A program made the position numbers and the translations under genes. Positions 6,300 to 14,766 of a stretch of DNA of 45,597 nt are shown piece by piece. The number at the start of each line of letters is the position of its first letter. Within the stretch, counting starts at the first letter, position 1. The notes under the pieces were generated by a model. It did not search any database and was not told where the DNA came from. It saw only the letters and a list, made by a program, of their open reading frames with translations. The stretch comes from Sphaerospermopsis kisseleviana NIES-73 (GTDB lineage: Bacteria > Cyanobacteriota > Cyanobacteriia > Cyanobacteriales > Nostocaceae): assembly GCF_002368075.1 (NCBI RefSeq), contig NZ_AP018314.1, forward strand, positions 917,977 through 963,573, in the 5' to 3' direction.

Positions 6300-9200
6300 A
6301 TGCCTGTGGAAATTATACTTCCACCCAAACATCAACTACGAGTTAAAGAAAATCAAAGTTTGGATTTACCTGCTATCCAAATTGTCGCCACCAATAGTAA
6401 TATTCCCCATATCTCTCGCATTACTTGTAGCGTCAAAGGAACACCCATAGAATTAGCAGCGGAAATTCAACAAACTTATAAACATTTTAACTCTGCTACA
6501 CCCCAAAAAATCTCTAATTTGTGTCAATTAGGACAATATCCTTATCAGTTAGAGAAACCTTTAAACGAAACAGTCAACTGTGATTTACAGGTGATTGTTG
6601 AGTATTTTGATTCTGATGCTACCGGAAAACCGATATTATCTATTAAGAAAAATATGGGTGTTTCCTGTAATCTTTGGTTTACACCTGATTTTCAATCAAT
6701 AACTCACAAAACCATAACTAACCATAAAACTATGAATCCTTTTGAATTAGATACCTATCTCAATAAATTAAGTCAACAATTGAGTGAAAAACTCAATGAA
6801 AAACCCAAAAAAAGATTTCCGGGTTGGTTTGCGGTAGATTTTGGAACTTCTAATTCTACAGTGACACTTTTTGATCCCATTGAAGTACCTATTGCGGAAG
6901 TTTTACCCAGAGAACAAGAATTAAGATTGCGTCAAAGATTAGCAGAGTGGTTAAATTCTCCTGCTAATTTAGCTTTACCAGATATCGGTGTGAACGAGTG
7001 GGAAAAGTTCATTGCGAATATTAGTAAAAACTTAGAAATTGAACCAGAAGAATTAAGCGAAGTTTTTGAAAATGATAACAAAGAACAATTTTTAGAAGCT
7101 ATTCGCCAAATTGAATTATGTTTAGGAAATAGTGACAGATTTCGCCGTGCTGTTAGCAAAAAACTTTATCAGATATATCATGAAGTTTTTCGTGTTCCTA
7201 CGTTAGAATCACAAAATTTGATTCCTGTAGTTTTGGATATTGACAGACGGGAAACAGAAATTCCCAGCGAAATGGAAGTATCCCAAGTTGAACCTTTAAA
7301 ATTGCAAATGGGGAGAGAAGCAAGAGACAATAGAAAAAAAGCCATTGCCCAAGGTACAATCACTTCAGTTAAAGATATAATCAGCAGATTTCATCATTCA
7401 CCCAAACGTTATTTTGGACAAAATAGAACTTTCCCAGTTATCTTAAATGACTCAGAAAATAACATCCAAGTTAACCAATTAATTCAAGCAGCATGGGCGC
7501 ATTTAATTGAATTAACAGAAGATTATCGTCAACGTGCCAGAAGAAGATTTTCCGAAGGAGATTTATTAACAGGAGTTTTCACCTATCCTACCGTTGCACC
7601 TCCAGTAGTGAGAAAAGAAATTAAAGCATTAGTCGAAGAATTAGGAATAGATGATGTCCAAACAGCTTATGATGAAGCGGTTTCTGTAGCTATCTTTTTT
7701 CTTTGGCGAGAATTTGGTGGTAACTTAAATATTGGTATTGAATCTTTTAAAACTCGTTGTCGGCAAGAAAAAAATAAATGGTCACAAAATGTTTTAGTGT
7801 TAGATATTGGTGGAGGTACAACAGACTTAGCATTAATTGAACTCACATTAGAAGATAAAACTCCATTTTTTGCAGATCATGAAGATCGGGGTTTAGGTGG
7901 ACGTTATTATAAACTTACTCCGAAATTATTAGGTTCTTCAGGACATTTACAATTAGGTGGTGAATTAATTACCTTACGCATTTTTAGACTTTTAAAAGTT
8001 GCGATCGCTGATTTTCTCTTAACAGCAATAACTAACGGAGACATCGAAAGCGACAAACTAGAAGATTTAATCAACGCCGAATTAAACGAACGCTTTTTAG
8101 AAGATGGCAAATTTAAAAGCGGTAGTTTATTAAAATGTGTAGATAAAGAAAATCCCGAAGGTGACGTTGCTTTCAAAGATGCTTTAGATACAGCCGAAAA
8201 AGTCTTACCAACCCGATGGCAACAAGCACCCCAACGCCTCCAAACATTTTACACTCTTTGGGATTATGCCGAAGCTGCTAAACTCAAATTAGGGCAAAAA
8301 TTACCAGGAGATGGTTCTTTATTAACCTTCACCCTTTCCGAACAACAAATTAGTGAAATCCTTGCCCAAAGTGCAGTTAAATTCCAAATTATTATCCCTG
8401 ATGCTATCTCTATAACCATAGATAGTCAACAATTTGAACGGGCTGCAATTTCGGCTATTAAAGAAGCAATAGGTATTGCTAAAGGTTTGATGGAAAGCCG
8501 TTTAAATGCAGACAATAAACAAAAAGTAGATTGGTTAATTCTTTCTGGTAAAACTTGCAATTTAGATTTAGTGCAAAAACAAATTTACCAAGAATTTAGC
8601 AAATCTCCTTATTTTGTTTGGAATCCAGAACGGATTACCTTTGTTTTAGAATTTACCAAATTAGCAACTTCCGCAGGTGCTTGTTACGCTGAAAAATTAA
8701 GAAGATTAAGATTTGATCCCGAAGAATCAAAAAATTTATTGCGTAAAGGTGCAAACCAACTAGAAATAGATGTCAAAAACCTATTTTATTATCTACCGTG
8801 CAACTTTAAACGCAAAACCCAAAGTAACGAACTATTAGGAATATTCAACGCTGGACAAGAATTATATCAACTTGCAGCAGGGGAAAGTGTAGCTAAAGTG
8901 CGGACAAATTGGCAAGGTATCCAATTAACAAATATTATCTATCGTCAAGACTATGAAGATGGAGAATTGCGTTTATGGGGTAGCTTTGACGGTAAAACTT
9001 TAATGGAGAAATTAGGAATGGAAGAACCAGAATTTCTCAAAAAAATTAAAGTCCAATTTGAAATTGATCAAACTTTGCAATTTAGTGTTTTACTCTGTCA
9101 AGGGAATCCCCATTATTTAATAGATGAGAAGGGAATAGATATCAATTCTGTCATTTACCAAGAATCAGAAACAACTGATTTATTCACCGATGGAAAATTA

Positions 9201-9716
9201 AAATGGAATATTGCCATTGAACAACCTCATCAAGATTTAAAAGATGGTGATATTGCCGTCAACGTATTAGAATCAGCAACAGTAGATCAACCAAATGCTT
9301 ATCATTTAGTATTTGCAGTTGATAATAATCAAAATCCCAAACTGGAAACATTTCACTATTTACAAGATGGTGTTAATGAACCAGGAAAAGGGTTAATTAG
9401 TAATCCTTTACCACCATTCCCCCAAAATGGTCAACACACCTTTTATATTTATCAAACAGATAGCGAAACCAACACTAAAAAATGGATACGCATCGGCGCA
9501 CTTAGTAAACCAGACATCACCACAGATTACCCTTGTCAATATCATGTTACACTCGACAATCAAGGTATATTAAGAATGCACGCTGGTGAAGTACCTTATT
9601 GGACATCAACTAATCAAGAATGTTTACAAGAAGAAGGATGTGTTTATCGTGCAGAATTAGAATTACAACCTAATGAGATAGATAAAGAACGCGATCCTTT
9701 CTGTGGAATACATTAA
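6300..9716 (+). CDS. Hsp70/actin-fold ATPase with large flanking domains
   Basis: The 1138-residue protein has a split actin/Hsp70 ATPase core: phosphate-1 motif DFGTSNS at 180-186 and phosphate-2 motif DIGGGTTD at 502-509, with an adenosine-loop-like LILSGKT near 745. About 130 beta-rich residues precede the core. The core has long helical inserts, and some 330 residues after it (about 800-1138) look beta-rich and carry W/Y-rich strands. At nearly twice DnaK length and without a DnaK-type substrate-binding domain, it is not a housekeeping chaperone. It resembles the Hsp70-like proteins annotated as SrfB-type virulence factors, though that kinship is only my impression. It sits between the dynamin-like GTPase and a 376-residue unknown on the same strand. 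A HIP1 site lies near 8002. Confidence 0.8.
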   Translation: MPVEIILPPKHQLRVKENQSLDLPAIQIVATNSNIPHISRITCSVKGTPIELAAEIQQTYKHFNSATPQKISNLCQLGQYPYQLEKPLNETVNCDLQVIVEYFDSDATGKPILSIKKNMGVSCNLWFTPDFQSITHKTITNHKTMNPFELDTYLNKLSQQLSEKLNEKPKKRFPGWFAVDFGTSNSTVTLFDPIEVPIAEVLPREQELRLRQRLAEWLNSPANLALPDIGVNEWEKFIANISKNLEIEPEELSEVFENDNKEQFLEAIRQIELCLGNSDRFRRAVSKKLYQIYHEVFRVPTLESQNLIPVVLDIDRRETEIPSEMEVSQVEPLKLQMGREARDNRKKAIAQGTITSVKDIISRFHHSPKRYFGQNRTFPVILNDSENNIQVNQLIQAAWAHLIELTEDYRQRARRRFSEGDLLTGVFTYPTVAPPVVRKEIKALVEELGIDDVQTAYDEAVSVAIFFLWREFGGNLNIGIESFKTRCRQEKNKWSQNVLVLDIGGGTTDLALIELTLEDKTPFFADHEDRGLGGRYYKLTPKLLGSSGHLQLGGELITLRIFRLLKVAIADFLLTAITNGDIESDKLEDLINAELNERFLEDGKFKSGSLLKCVDKENPEGDVAFKDALDTAEKVLPTRWQQAPQRLQTFYTLWDYAEAAKLKLGQKLPGDGSLLTFTLSEQQISEILAQSAVKFQIIIPDAISITIDSQQFERAAISAIKEAIGIAKGLMESRLNADNKQKVDWLILSGKTCNLDLVQKQIYQEFSKSPYFVWNPERITFVLEFTKLATSAGACYAEKLRRLRFDPEESKNLLRKGANQLEIDVKNLFYYLPCNFKRKTQSNELLGIFNAGQELYQLAAGESVAKVRTNWQGIQLTNIIYRQDYEDGELRLWGSFDGKTLMEKLGMEEPEFLKKIKVQFEIDQTLQFSVLLCQGNPHYLIDEKGIDINSVIYQESETTDLFTDGKLKWNIAIEQPHQDLKDGDIAVNVLESATVDQPNAYHLVFAVDNNQNPKLETFHYLQDGVNEPGKGLISNPLPPFPQNGQHTFYIYQTDSETNTKKWIRIGALSKPDITTDYPCQYHVTLDNQGILRMHAGEVPYWTSTNQECLQEEGCVYRAELELQPNEIDKERDPFCGIH

Positions 9717-10069
9717 ATCAATTGATAATTGATAATTGATAATTGAAAATTGTTTGATTTACAGCAGTTTTCATGTCTTTAGACCACAGTAAGGGCGAAG
9801 CATTCGGATGATAGTCTTAGGTAAAAACCGATAATTAATTGTCCGAATGCTGATGCTTCCAGCACGCTTCGCGAACGCCCCTACATTGTTGACACGAAAC
9901 CTAAATCAAAATGTGGTTTATTTACCTGAAAATAGCTGTAAGGTTGAAACCTCTTCTTTTAAGGGGAATAAGAGAGAAAAACCTTTTCAATTTTCTGCCT
10001 TGAAATTAAATATAATTGTCGATTGTCAATTATTGAATTTCCTCCTGACTCCTCAAATATTTTCTTGCC
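9717..10069. repeat. Gene-free spacer with tandem and dispersed repeats
   Basis: This 353-bp spacer begins with an ATTGATA heptamer tract (about 9720-9750). A dispersed element follows at about 9788-9890, built of GGGCGAAGCATTCGG and GCTTCGCGAACGCCC blocks. The same blocks recur in the two inverted arms at 30.8-31.0 and 33.4-33.6 kb. The rest shows no convincing gene. A 114-codon frame crossing it encodes repeat sequence and is rejected. Confidence 0.7.
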
Positions 10070-11200
10070 ATGATGCAACATATACAACAATTATTAGCAA
10101 CAGAAAATTCTCAAATTTCTCAATTATTAAAATTGAGTTTATACGGATTACAAGCTACTTTAAATCAAGCCCGGATAGAGTATCCAAATGATCCAGGTAA
10201 TGATTTATGTGAAAATGTCATTCTAGAAATTCACAATCTTTTAGAACCTGAAGTAATTACAGAAAGTCCAGAAAATGTAGTTATTGATGAAGCTAAACCT
10301 GAGCAATTATTAAATGTATTAAATGTATTAAATGAACTCAGGGAAGTTTTTAATACAGATTTAGAATTAAATTTTTATTTAGGAAATGCACCCCTACAAA
10401 GTCAAAATGATGGTGATTTATGGAATGAAATTCACCGCAAATTGTTAAGAGTTCCTGAAGATTTAGCCACAAATTGGAAAAAACGCGCTTTAGAAATGGC
10501 GCAAAAAGTCGGTGCAACAGAAGATTATATAAATATTGAACAATTCCCTTTTGTGCGGGATGAAATTATTTATCCTGGTTTAAATGGTACTGTTCAAGCT
10601 AAAGGTTTATGTTTGTCAAAAAAAGCGTTTTTTAAATCAGAAATTGCTCCGTTATATAATTCAGAAGATTTGCAATTATTAGCAGGATTTTTACTTTTAT
10701 ATACTAAATTTATAGAGATAGATCCTGATTTACATCATGCTTTAAAAAGTGTATTTAGTTTTGATGTTGTTTCCTTAAAATCCCAACCAGAACAACGTCA
10801 ACTTTATTTAGAAGCATTGAGCGATCGCCTACAACGCACCCAAAAAACTGAAGAAAACACTGATCCCATCATTAATCTACGTGCTTGGATTGACATGGAT
10901 GAAGCCATACATTCCCTAGTGTTTGTTCCCCCAGCAGAACGTTATTCCTGGTGGGGAAAACTACAACAAGAATCACGACGTATATTGAAAAAAGTAGCCA
11001 ATAAAGCCATAAAAGCCAGTCATGATGTGAAAATTAGACAATTATCAGGACTTTATGCTGATATTTGCGCGTATTCCAAAGATGATGTACAGCTAGATCA
11101 TGGTGGAACACCTGGAGAAGTATTAACTTGTTTGCGGTTATACACACGAATCAATCAAGAAGAACATCCGGGGCGGGTGCTATTTCGATCCTTACGATGA
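10070..11200 (+). CDS. Unrecognised 376-residue protein, third gene of the GTPase/Hsp70-like cluster
   Basis: I do not recognise this family. The protein is soluble, acidic in its first third and mainly helical, with several Leu-rich helices (for example LLNVLNVLNELREVF near 83-97). A basic segment around 305-330 (RRILKKVANKAIKASHDVK) precedes a distinctive tail with DHGGTPGEVLTCLRLYTR and a final HPGRVLFRSLR that looks like a conserved interaction peptide. There are two adjacent ATGs (10070 and 10073) and no clear Shine-Dalgarno sequence. It has the same orientation and AT-rich codon use as the two preceding genes and a HIP1 site at about 10819. An adaptor or effector of the upstream ATPase/GTPase pair is a reasonable guess, but only a guess. 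Confidence 0.7.
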   Translation: MMQHIQQLLATENSQISQLLKLSLYGLQATLNQARIEYPNDPGNDLCENVILEIHNLLEPEVITESPENVVIDEAKPEQLLNVLNVLNELREVFNTDLELNFYLGNAPLQSQNDGDLWNEIHRKLLRVPEDLATNWKKRALEMAQKVGATEDYINIEQFPFVRDEIIYPGLNGTVQAKGLCLSKKAFFKSEIAPLYNSEDLQLLAGFLLLYTKFIEIDPDLHHALKSVFSFDVVSLKSQPEQRQLYLEALSDRLQRTQKTEENTDPIINLRAWIDMDEAIHSLVFVPPAERYSWWGKLQQESRRILKKVANKAIKASHDVKIRQLSGLYADICAYSKDDVQLDHGGTPGEVLTCLRLYTRINQEEHPGRVLFRSLR

Positions 11201-11229
11201 AAACCGCAATACCATATAATTACTTCTGT

Positions 11230-11433
11230 TTACTGCATATCAGGTGTAGGAGTGGGTGAAGGAGTAGGAGTAGGAGTTGTAGGAGTGGGATCAGGTTTAG
11301 GAGTGGAAGGAGAAGGGGTTTGTTGGGCTAATAGAGTTTGTTGTGTGTTTGCAGCTTGAAACTGTTTGGGTATTGCAATCACCGCAGCAGTTCCCAAAAA
11401 TGCTAATAAAGCTAAGGGTGCTAAGTGTCTCAT
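11230..11433 (-). CDS. Small secreted Pro/Thr-rich peptide
   Basis: The 67-residue frame starts with an Arg and a hydrophobic stretch (LAPLALLAFLGTAAVIAI), then an AxA-like site near FQAAN, consistent with a signal peptide. The mature part is low complexity: TPSPSTPKPDPTPTT followed by PTPTP repeats, encoded by a run of GGAGTAGGAGT units on the opposite strand. It is probably exported and disordered, perhaps at the cell envelope. Its 3' end faces the unknown 376-residue gene across 29 bases. The gene may be real, but the repeat tract makes its coding status less secure. Confidence 0.5.
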   Translation of the reverse strand: MRHLAPLALLAFLGTAAVIAIPKQFQAANTQQTLLAQQTPSPSTPKPDPTPTTPTPTPSPTPTPDMQ

Positions 11434-11666
11434 ATTGTGATTCCTGTAAAGACTTATGCCACCCTATTTTGAAAAATTATCCAATTCTCTATATCTTGCT
11501 ATAGGTAGCCTTACTGATGTTTCTTTAGGTAGAAAAACACATTTTCAACAAGTTTTAAATTTGCTGTTTTAGGAAGATGAAAATCAGGAAATTTGCATTT
11601 ATTTGAGCAGATATTATTCCCTGAAAAATAAGTTTTAGAGATTTTACTTAATAATTAGTTATATTT

Positions 11667-11701
11667 TTGACAATTTTGACTGGCATTTGCTAACGTATAA
11701 T
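11667..11701 (+). promoter_or_regulatory. Candidate promoter for the TcmP/DUF5131 pair
   Basis: A consensus -10 TATAAT lies at 11696-11701. Two -35-like boxes precede it: TTGACT (11676-11681, 14-bp spacer) and TTGACA (11667-11672, 23-bp spacer). Neither spacing is ideal, so only the -10 is strong. It sits 40 bases before the TcmP start in a 307-bp gene-free spacer (11434-11740) with no other obvious feature. Confidence 0.4.
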
Positions 11702-11740
11702 CAAGCAGTTAGGTATTTTATTGATTTTTGAGGTTTAGCA

Positions 11741-13006
11741 ATGTCTGTGAAGCAACTATCTATATTTGATGAACAACCAGAATATTTCAATCGTAAAAGA
11801 ACGTGGACAGCTACCAAACATAGGATCATGCTCAGATATATACAGGCTTTTTGCTATAAATTAGGCAGTAGTAATATGTATCTTAACTATGTTGATGGGT
11901 TTTCAGGAAAAGGTAAATATGATGAAGGAATTGGGATTGAGAATTTTGTAGGTAGTTCTAAGTTTTGGCAAACGTATCAAACTAATTTTTCAGATAATGA
12001 TGGTTCACCTTTAATAGCCCTTAAATTAGCAAAAATATTTAAAGATGAAAATCGTGTTAATTTACGATGCTTTTTTACAGAGAAAGATAAAAAACGTAAT
12101 TTAGAACTTCATAACAACTGTAGTTTAATCGGTGAAGGATTATCTTACAAAATTTATGAGCCTCAAAAATTTGATAAGATATTACCTCAAATCATGAATG
12201 AACTAGAAAACTATCCAACAATATTTTTTTTAGATACTTTTGGAGTGCAAGGAGTTACTTTTGAGCAAATATGTTCCATAGCTGATTATGTTAGTAAATA
12301 CAAAGGAGAATTATTTTTGTTGTTTCATAATCGCTCAGTAGCTCGCAATGCAGGATTTTATAAGACAATTTATAAAGATTATAAAGAACAGAAAACTGCG
12401 GAAACATATACTAAACATCTAACTCACCTTTTAGGTGATAACTCAGATTTAGAATGGAAAAAAAAGTGGCTCGAATACCAAAATGAAGAACAAAAATTTG
12501 AAAAATGGGCGCTGAATTATTTCAAAGATAGACTACAACAGGAAAGTCGTTTTAAAGGAGTAGCTAGTTTTGAAATCAAAGAAGAATATAATGATACTCG
12601 ACCACAGTATCATATTGTAGTTGGTAGCAATTATCCTGAAGATGCTTTTGGTGTTTTATTAAATGATTTCATTTATCAAGAAAATAAATTGCTATTCCAT
12701 CAAGATGATAAAACTGGTAAATATCATAAATTTATGGATGATGAATGGGAACGTCAAAATAATGAGCGTATTTCCAAAATTAAACCCCAAATAATTGATA
12801 TTTTACGCAGAAAAAATCAAGATTGGATGACCTTAGAAAATGCCATAACTTTAATTATTCTGGAAATTGGCAACCTTGGATACTTGAGTCGAACTAAATA
12901 TAGAGAAATATTTCTCAATTTGTATGAAGAAGGTATCATAAAAGCTAGAGAATTAGGATCAAAAAATCAATTAACTTTGAAAAATAACATCAGAATAGTA
13001 AAATAA
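11741..13006 (+). CDS. tcmP: Three-Cys-motif partner protein TcmP
   Basis: This 421-residue protein matches the TcmP family, defined by its neighbourhood with three-Cys-motif (phage Gp37/Gp68-like) proteins. Key marks are the W-T-x-x-K-H segment near the N-terminus (KRTWTATKHRIMLRYI), the motif YVDGFSGKGKYDEG at about 50-63, which resembles a methyltransferase SAM-binding loop, GSPLIALKLA near 87-96, and FFLDTFGVQGVTF at about 161-173. The C-terminal ~100 residues resemble a winged-helix segment. Biochemical function is not established. The DUF5131 gene begins 43 bases downstream on the same strand, so the pair is complete and probably co-transcribed. No HIP1 octamer occurs in this gene. Confidence 0.85.
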   Translation: MSVKQLSIFDEQPEYFNRKRTWTATKHRIMLRYIQAFCYKLGSSNMYLNYVDGFSGKGKYDEGIGIENFVGSSKFWQTYQTNFSDNDGSPLIALKLAKIFKDENRVNLRCFFTEKDKKRNLELHNNCSLIGEGLSYKIYEPQKFDKILPQIMNELENYPTIFFLDTFGVQGVTFEQICSIADYVSKYKGELFLLFHNRSVARNAGFYKTIYKDYKEQKTAETYTKHLTHLLGDNSDLEWKKKWLEYQNEEQKFEKWALNYFKDRLQQESRFKGVASFEIKEEYNDTRPQYHIVVGSNYPEDAFGVLLNDFIYQENKLLFHQDDKTGKYHKFMDDEWERQNNERISKIKPQIIDILRRKNQDWMTLENAITLIILEIGNLGYLSRTKYREIFLNLYEEGIIKARELGSKNQLTLKNNIRIVK

Positions 13007-13049
13007 TACTAATACAATAAACCTAAAATTTCGTCTTGAGTAAAATTCA

Positions 13050-13799
13050 ATGTCAGTATCTTCAACAATAGAATGGACAGAAGCTACATGGAATCCTACA
13101 ACCGGCTGTCATAAAATTAGCCCAGGTTGCCAGAATTGTTATGCAGAAAGGTTTGCCGAAAGGTGGCGTGGTGTTCCAGGCCATCCTTATGAACAGGGGT
13201 TTGATGTAAAATCTTGGACAGAAAGAATAACCATGCCTCTTTCATGGAAAAAACCACGTTTAATCTTTGTTAATTCCATGAGTGATTTGTTTCTGGATGA
13301 AATTTCTGAAGAATTTATCATCAAAGTTTTTAATGTTATGAAAGAGGCTCATTGGCATCAATTCCAACTATTAACTAAACGTCCACAAAGGATGCTAGAA
13401 ATATCTCAAATATTACAAGAATGGCCTGCTAACGTTTGGGCTGGAGTAAGTGTAGAATCTCAAGCTTGGACTTGGAGAAGCGAAATATTAAAAGAAATTC
13501 CTGCAAAAACTAGATTTTTGTCCTGTGAGCCGCTTTTAGGTTCTTTAAAACTGTGTTTAGATGATTTACATTGGGTTATTGTTGGTGGAGAATCTGGTAT
13601 AGGCGCTCGTCCTCTAAATATTGAATGGGTGAGAGATATTAGAGATCAATGTATACAAGCTGATGTCCCATTCTTTTTTAAGCAGTGGGGAGGAGTGCAA
13701 AAGAAAAAATTTGGTAGAGAACTGGATGGTAGAACTTGGGATGAATTTCCAAAATTTGCAGAAAGCAAAAAGAAGGTATCAGTATTATCAAGAAAATAA
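13050..13799 (+). CDS. DUF5131 / phage Gp37-Gp68-like three-Cys-motif protein
   Basis: The 249-residue protein opens with IEWTEATWNPTTGC and has cysteines at 20, 27 and 30 (TGCHKISPGCQNCYAE, a C-x6-C-x2-C motif). This three-Cys signature is thought to hold an iron-sulfur cluster and is reminiscent of radical SAM enzymes. Other family marks are the segment FVNSMSDLFLDEI, the stretch LLTKRPQRM, VWAGVSVE, FLSCEPLLG, WVIVGGESG, and the terminal FFFKQWGG. It is full length. The family occurs in phages and bacteria; its reaction is unknown. It follows its cognate partner TcmP and converges on a cytochrome gene 26 bases away. Confidence 0.88.
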   Translation: MSVSSTIEWTEATWNPTTGCHKISPGCQNCYAERFAERWRGVPGHPYEQGFDVKSWTERITMPLSWKKPRLIFVNSMSDLFLDEISEEFIIKVFNVMKEAHWHQFQLLTKRPQRMLEISQILQEWPANVWAGVSVESQAWTWRSEILKEIPAKTRFLSCEPLLGSLKLCLDDLHWVIVGGESGIGARPLNIEWVRDIRDQCIQADVPFFFKQWGGVQKKKFGRELDGRTWDEFPKFAESKKKVSVLSRK

Positions 13800-13825
13800 A
13801 AATCAAAATGATTCAATTTCTGTGC

Positions 13826-14551
13826 TTATTCACCACCAGAGAAAAACAAAGGTAACACAAAAGCAGCAATAATTCCCAACAAAACAAACACCTCAATAAT
13901 TCTCAGAACCAAATTACTTTGCATTAACTGATTAAATTTCTCACTCAAATTATTAGGAAAATTACCCCACCAACCACGCAACCGACTAAACCAATTTTTT
14001 GGACTATCTTCTGGGCGAAATTGCCATGAAAACATTGATAATAACAAAGGCGCACCACCCACCTTAGCAGACATTAAAAGATGAATGGCTAAACAACAAA
14101 CCATGATCACCCAAGCTGTTAAATGGAAATAATACCAAATATGATCAAGTTCCCCTACCGGTAGCCATTCTTCTTTCATCATTCTGCCAGATACAACTGC
14201 TAAAACTGAAGCAATTAACATCAAAGTATTTGCTAAACGTTGCAGACTCACCCACCAAATTGGTTTATTAAATTGTGAGAGTTTTTGGATAGAATCTTGT
14301 TGTAATAACCGCCTTTCACCAGCATGAAAGCTATAGAGAGCGAAAGCAGGTAATAACAGTAAAAAGAATAAACCCGCAGTTCCGTGAATACCCTGAATTG
14401 GGTCGATTTTAGGAATGGGAAGTTTACCGAATCTTTGATCAAAAGTGTTGTAAACTAAGAATCCGGTGATAATAGCTGCAATGACTAAAATGCCATTGAC
14501 ACCGTGTATTATACGTAATAACAGAGGTTGATAGGGTGCTGAACGAGTCAT
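13826..14551 (-). CDS. Cytochrome b/b6-domain (cytochrome b561-like) membrane protein
   Basis: A 241-residue membrane protein with about four core transmembrane helices plus a fifth near the C-terminus (VLRIIEVFVLLGIIAAFVLP). Histidines at helix faces (H16, H56, H143, H157; others at H76 and H137) are positioned to ligate two b hemes, as in cytochrome b561 and the N-terminal half of cytochrome b. It should pass electrons across the membrane, with unknown donor and acceptor. The start ATG at 14551 directly precedes the first helix. It is probably monocistronic: it converges on DUF5131 on one side and is next to repeats and the IS element on the other. Confidence 0.75.
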   Translation of the reverse strand: MTRSAPYQPLLLRIIHGVNGILVIAAIITGFLVYNTFDQRFGKLPIPKIDPIQGIHGTAGLFFLLLLPAFALYSFHAGERRLLQQDSIQKLSQFNKPIWWVSLQRLANTLMLIASVLAVVSGRMMKEEWLPVGELDHIWYYFHLTAWVIMVCCLAIHLLMSAKVGGAPLLLSMFSWQFRPEDSPKNWFSRLRGWWGNFPNNLSEKFNQLMQSNLVLRIIEVFVLLGIIAAFVLPLFFSGGE

Positions 14552-14639
14552 GGTAACAATTTTTAATTTTCATAATGTATAATTTTAAAATATTCTAGTG
14601 CTAATCGCAATCTAATCTGATGGATGAATATTTTTTGAT

Positions 14640-14695
14640 GAACGAACCGCAAAGAACGCAAAGGACACAAAGGAAGAAAAAAAGAAGAAGATAAG
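14640..14695. repeat. Dispersed CGCAAAGAACGCAAAG-type repeat, left copy
   Basis: The sequence around 14648-14675 reads CGCAAAGAACGCAAAGGACA followed by CAAAGG and an AAGAAG tail. This dispersed cyanobacterial element reappears in opposite orientation at about 16785-16940, so two inverted copies bracket the IS and the methylase gene. Confidence 0.55.
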
Positions 14696-14766
14696 AAATT
14701 TCCAAGTAAATCAAAATTCAAAAGTTAAAATTCAAAAGTTAGCAGTTAGCAAATTGTATATATTTT

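Noticed and set aside
9847-10191. 114-codon plus-strand frame in the spacer before the 376-residue gene
   Set aside because: It begins in a dispersed repeat, overlaps the real gene start in another frame, and lacks any recognisable domain.
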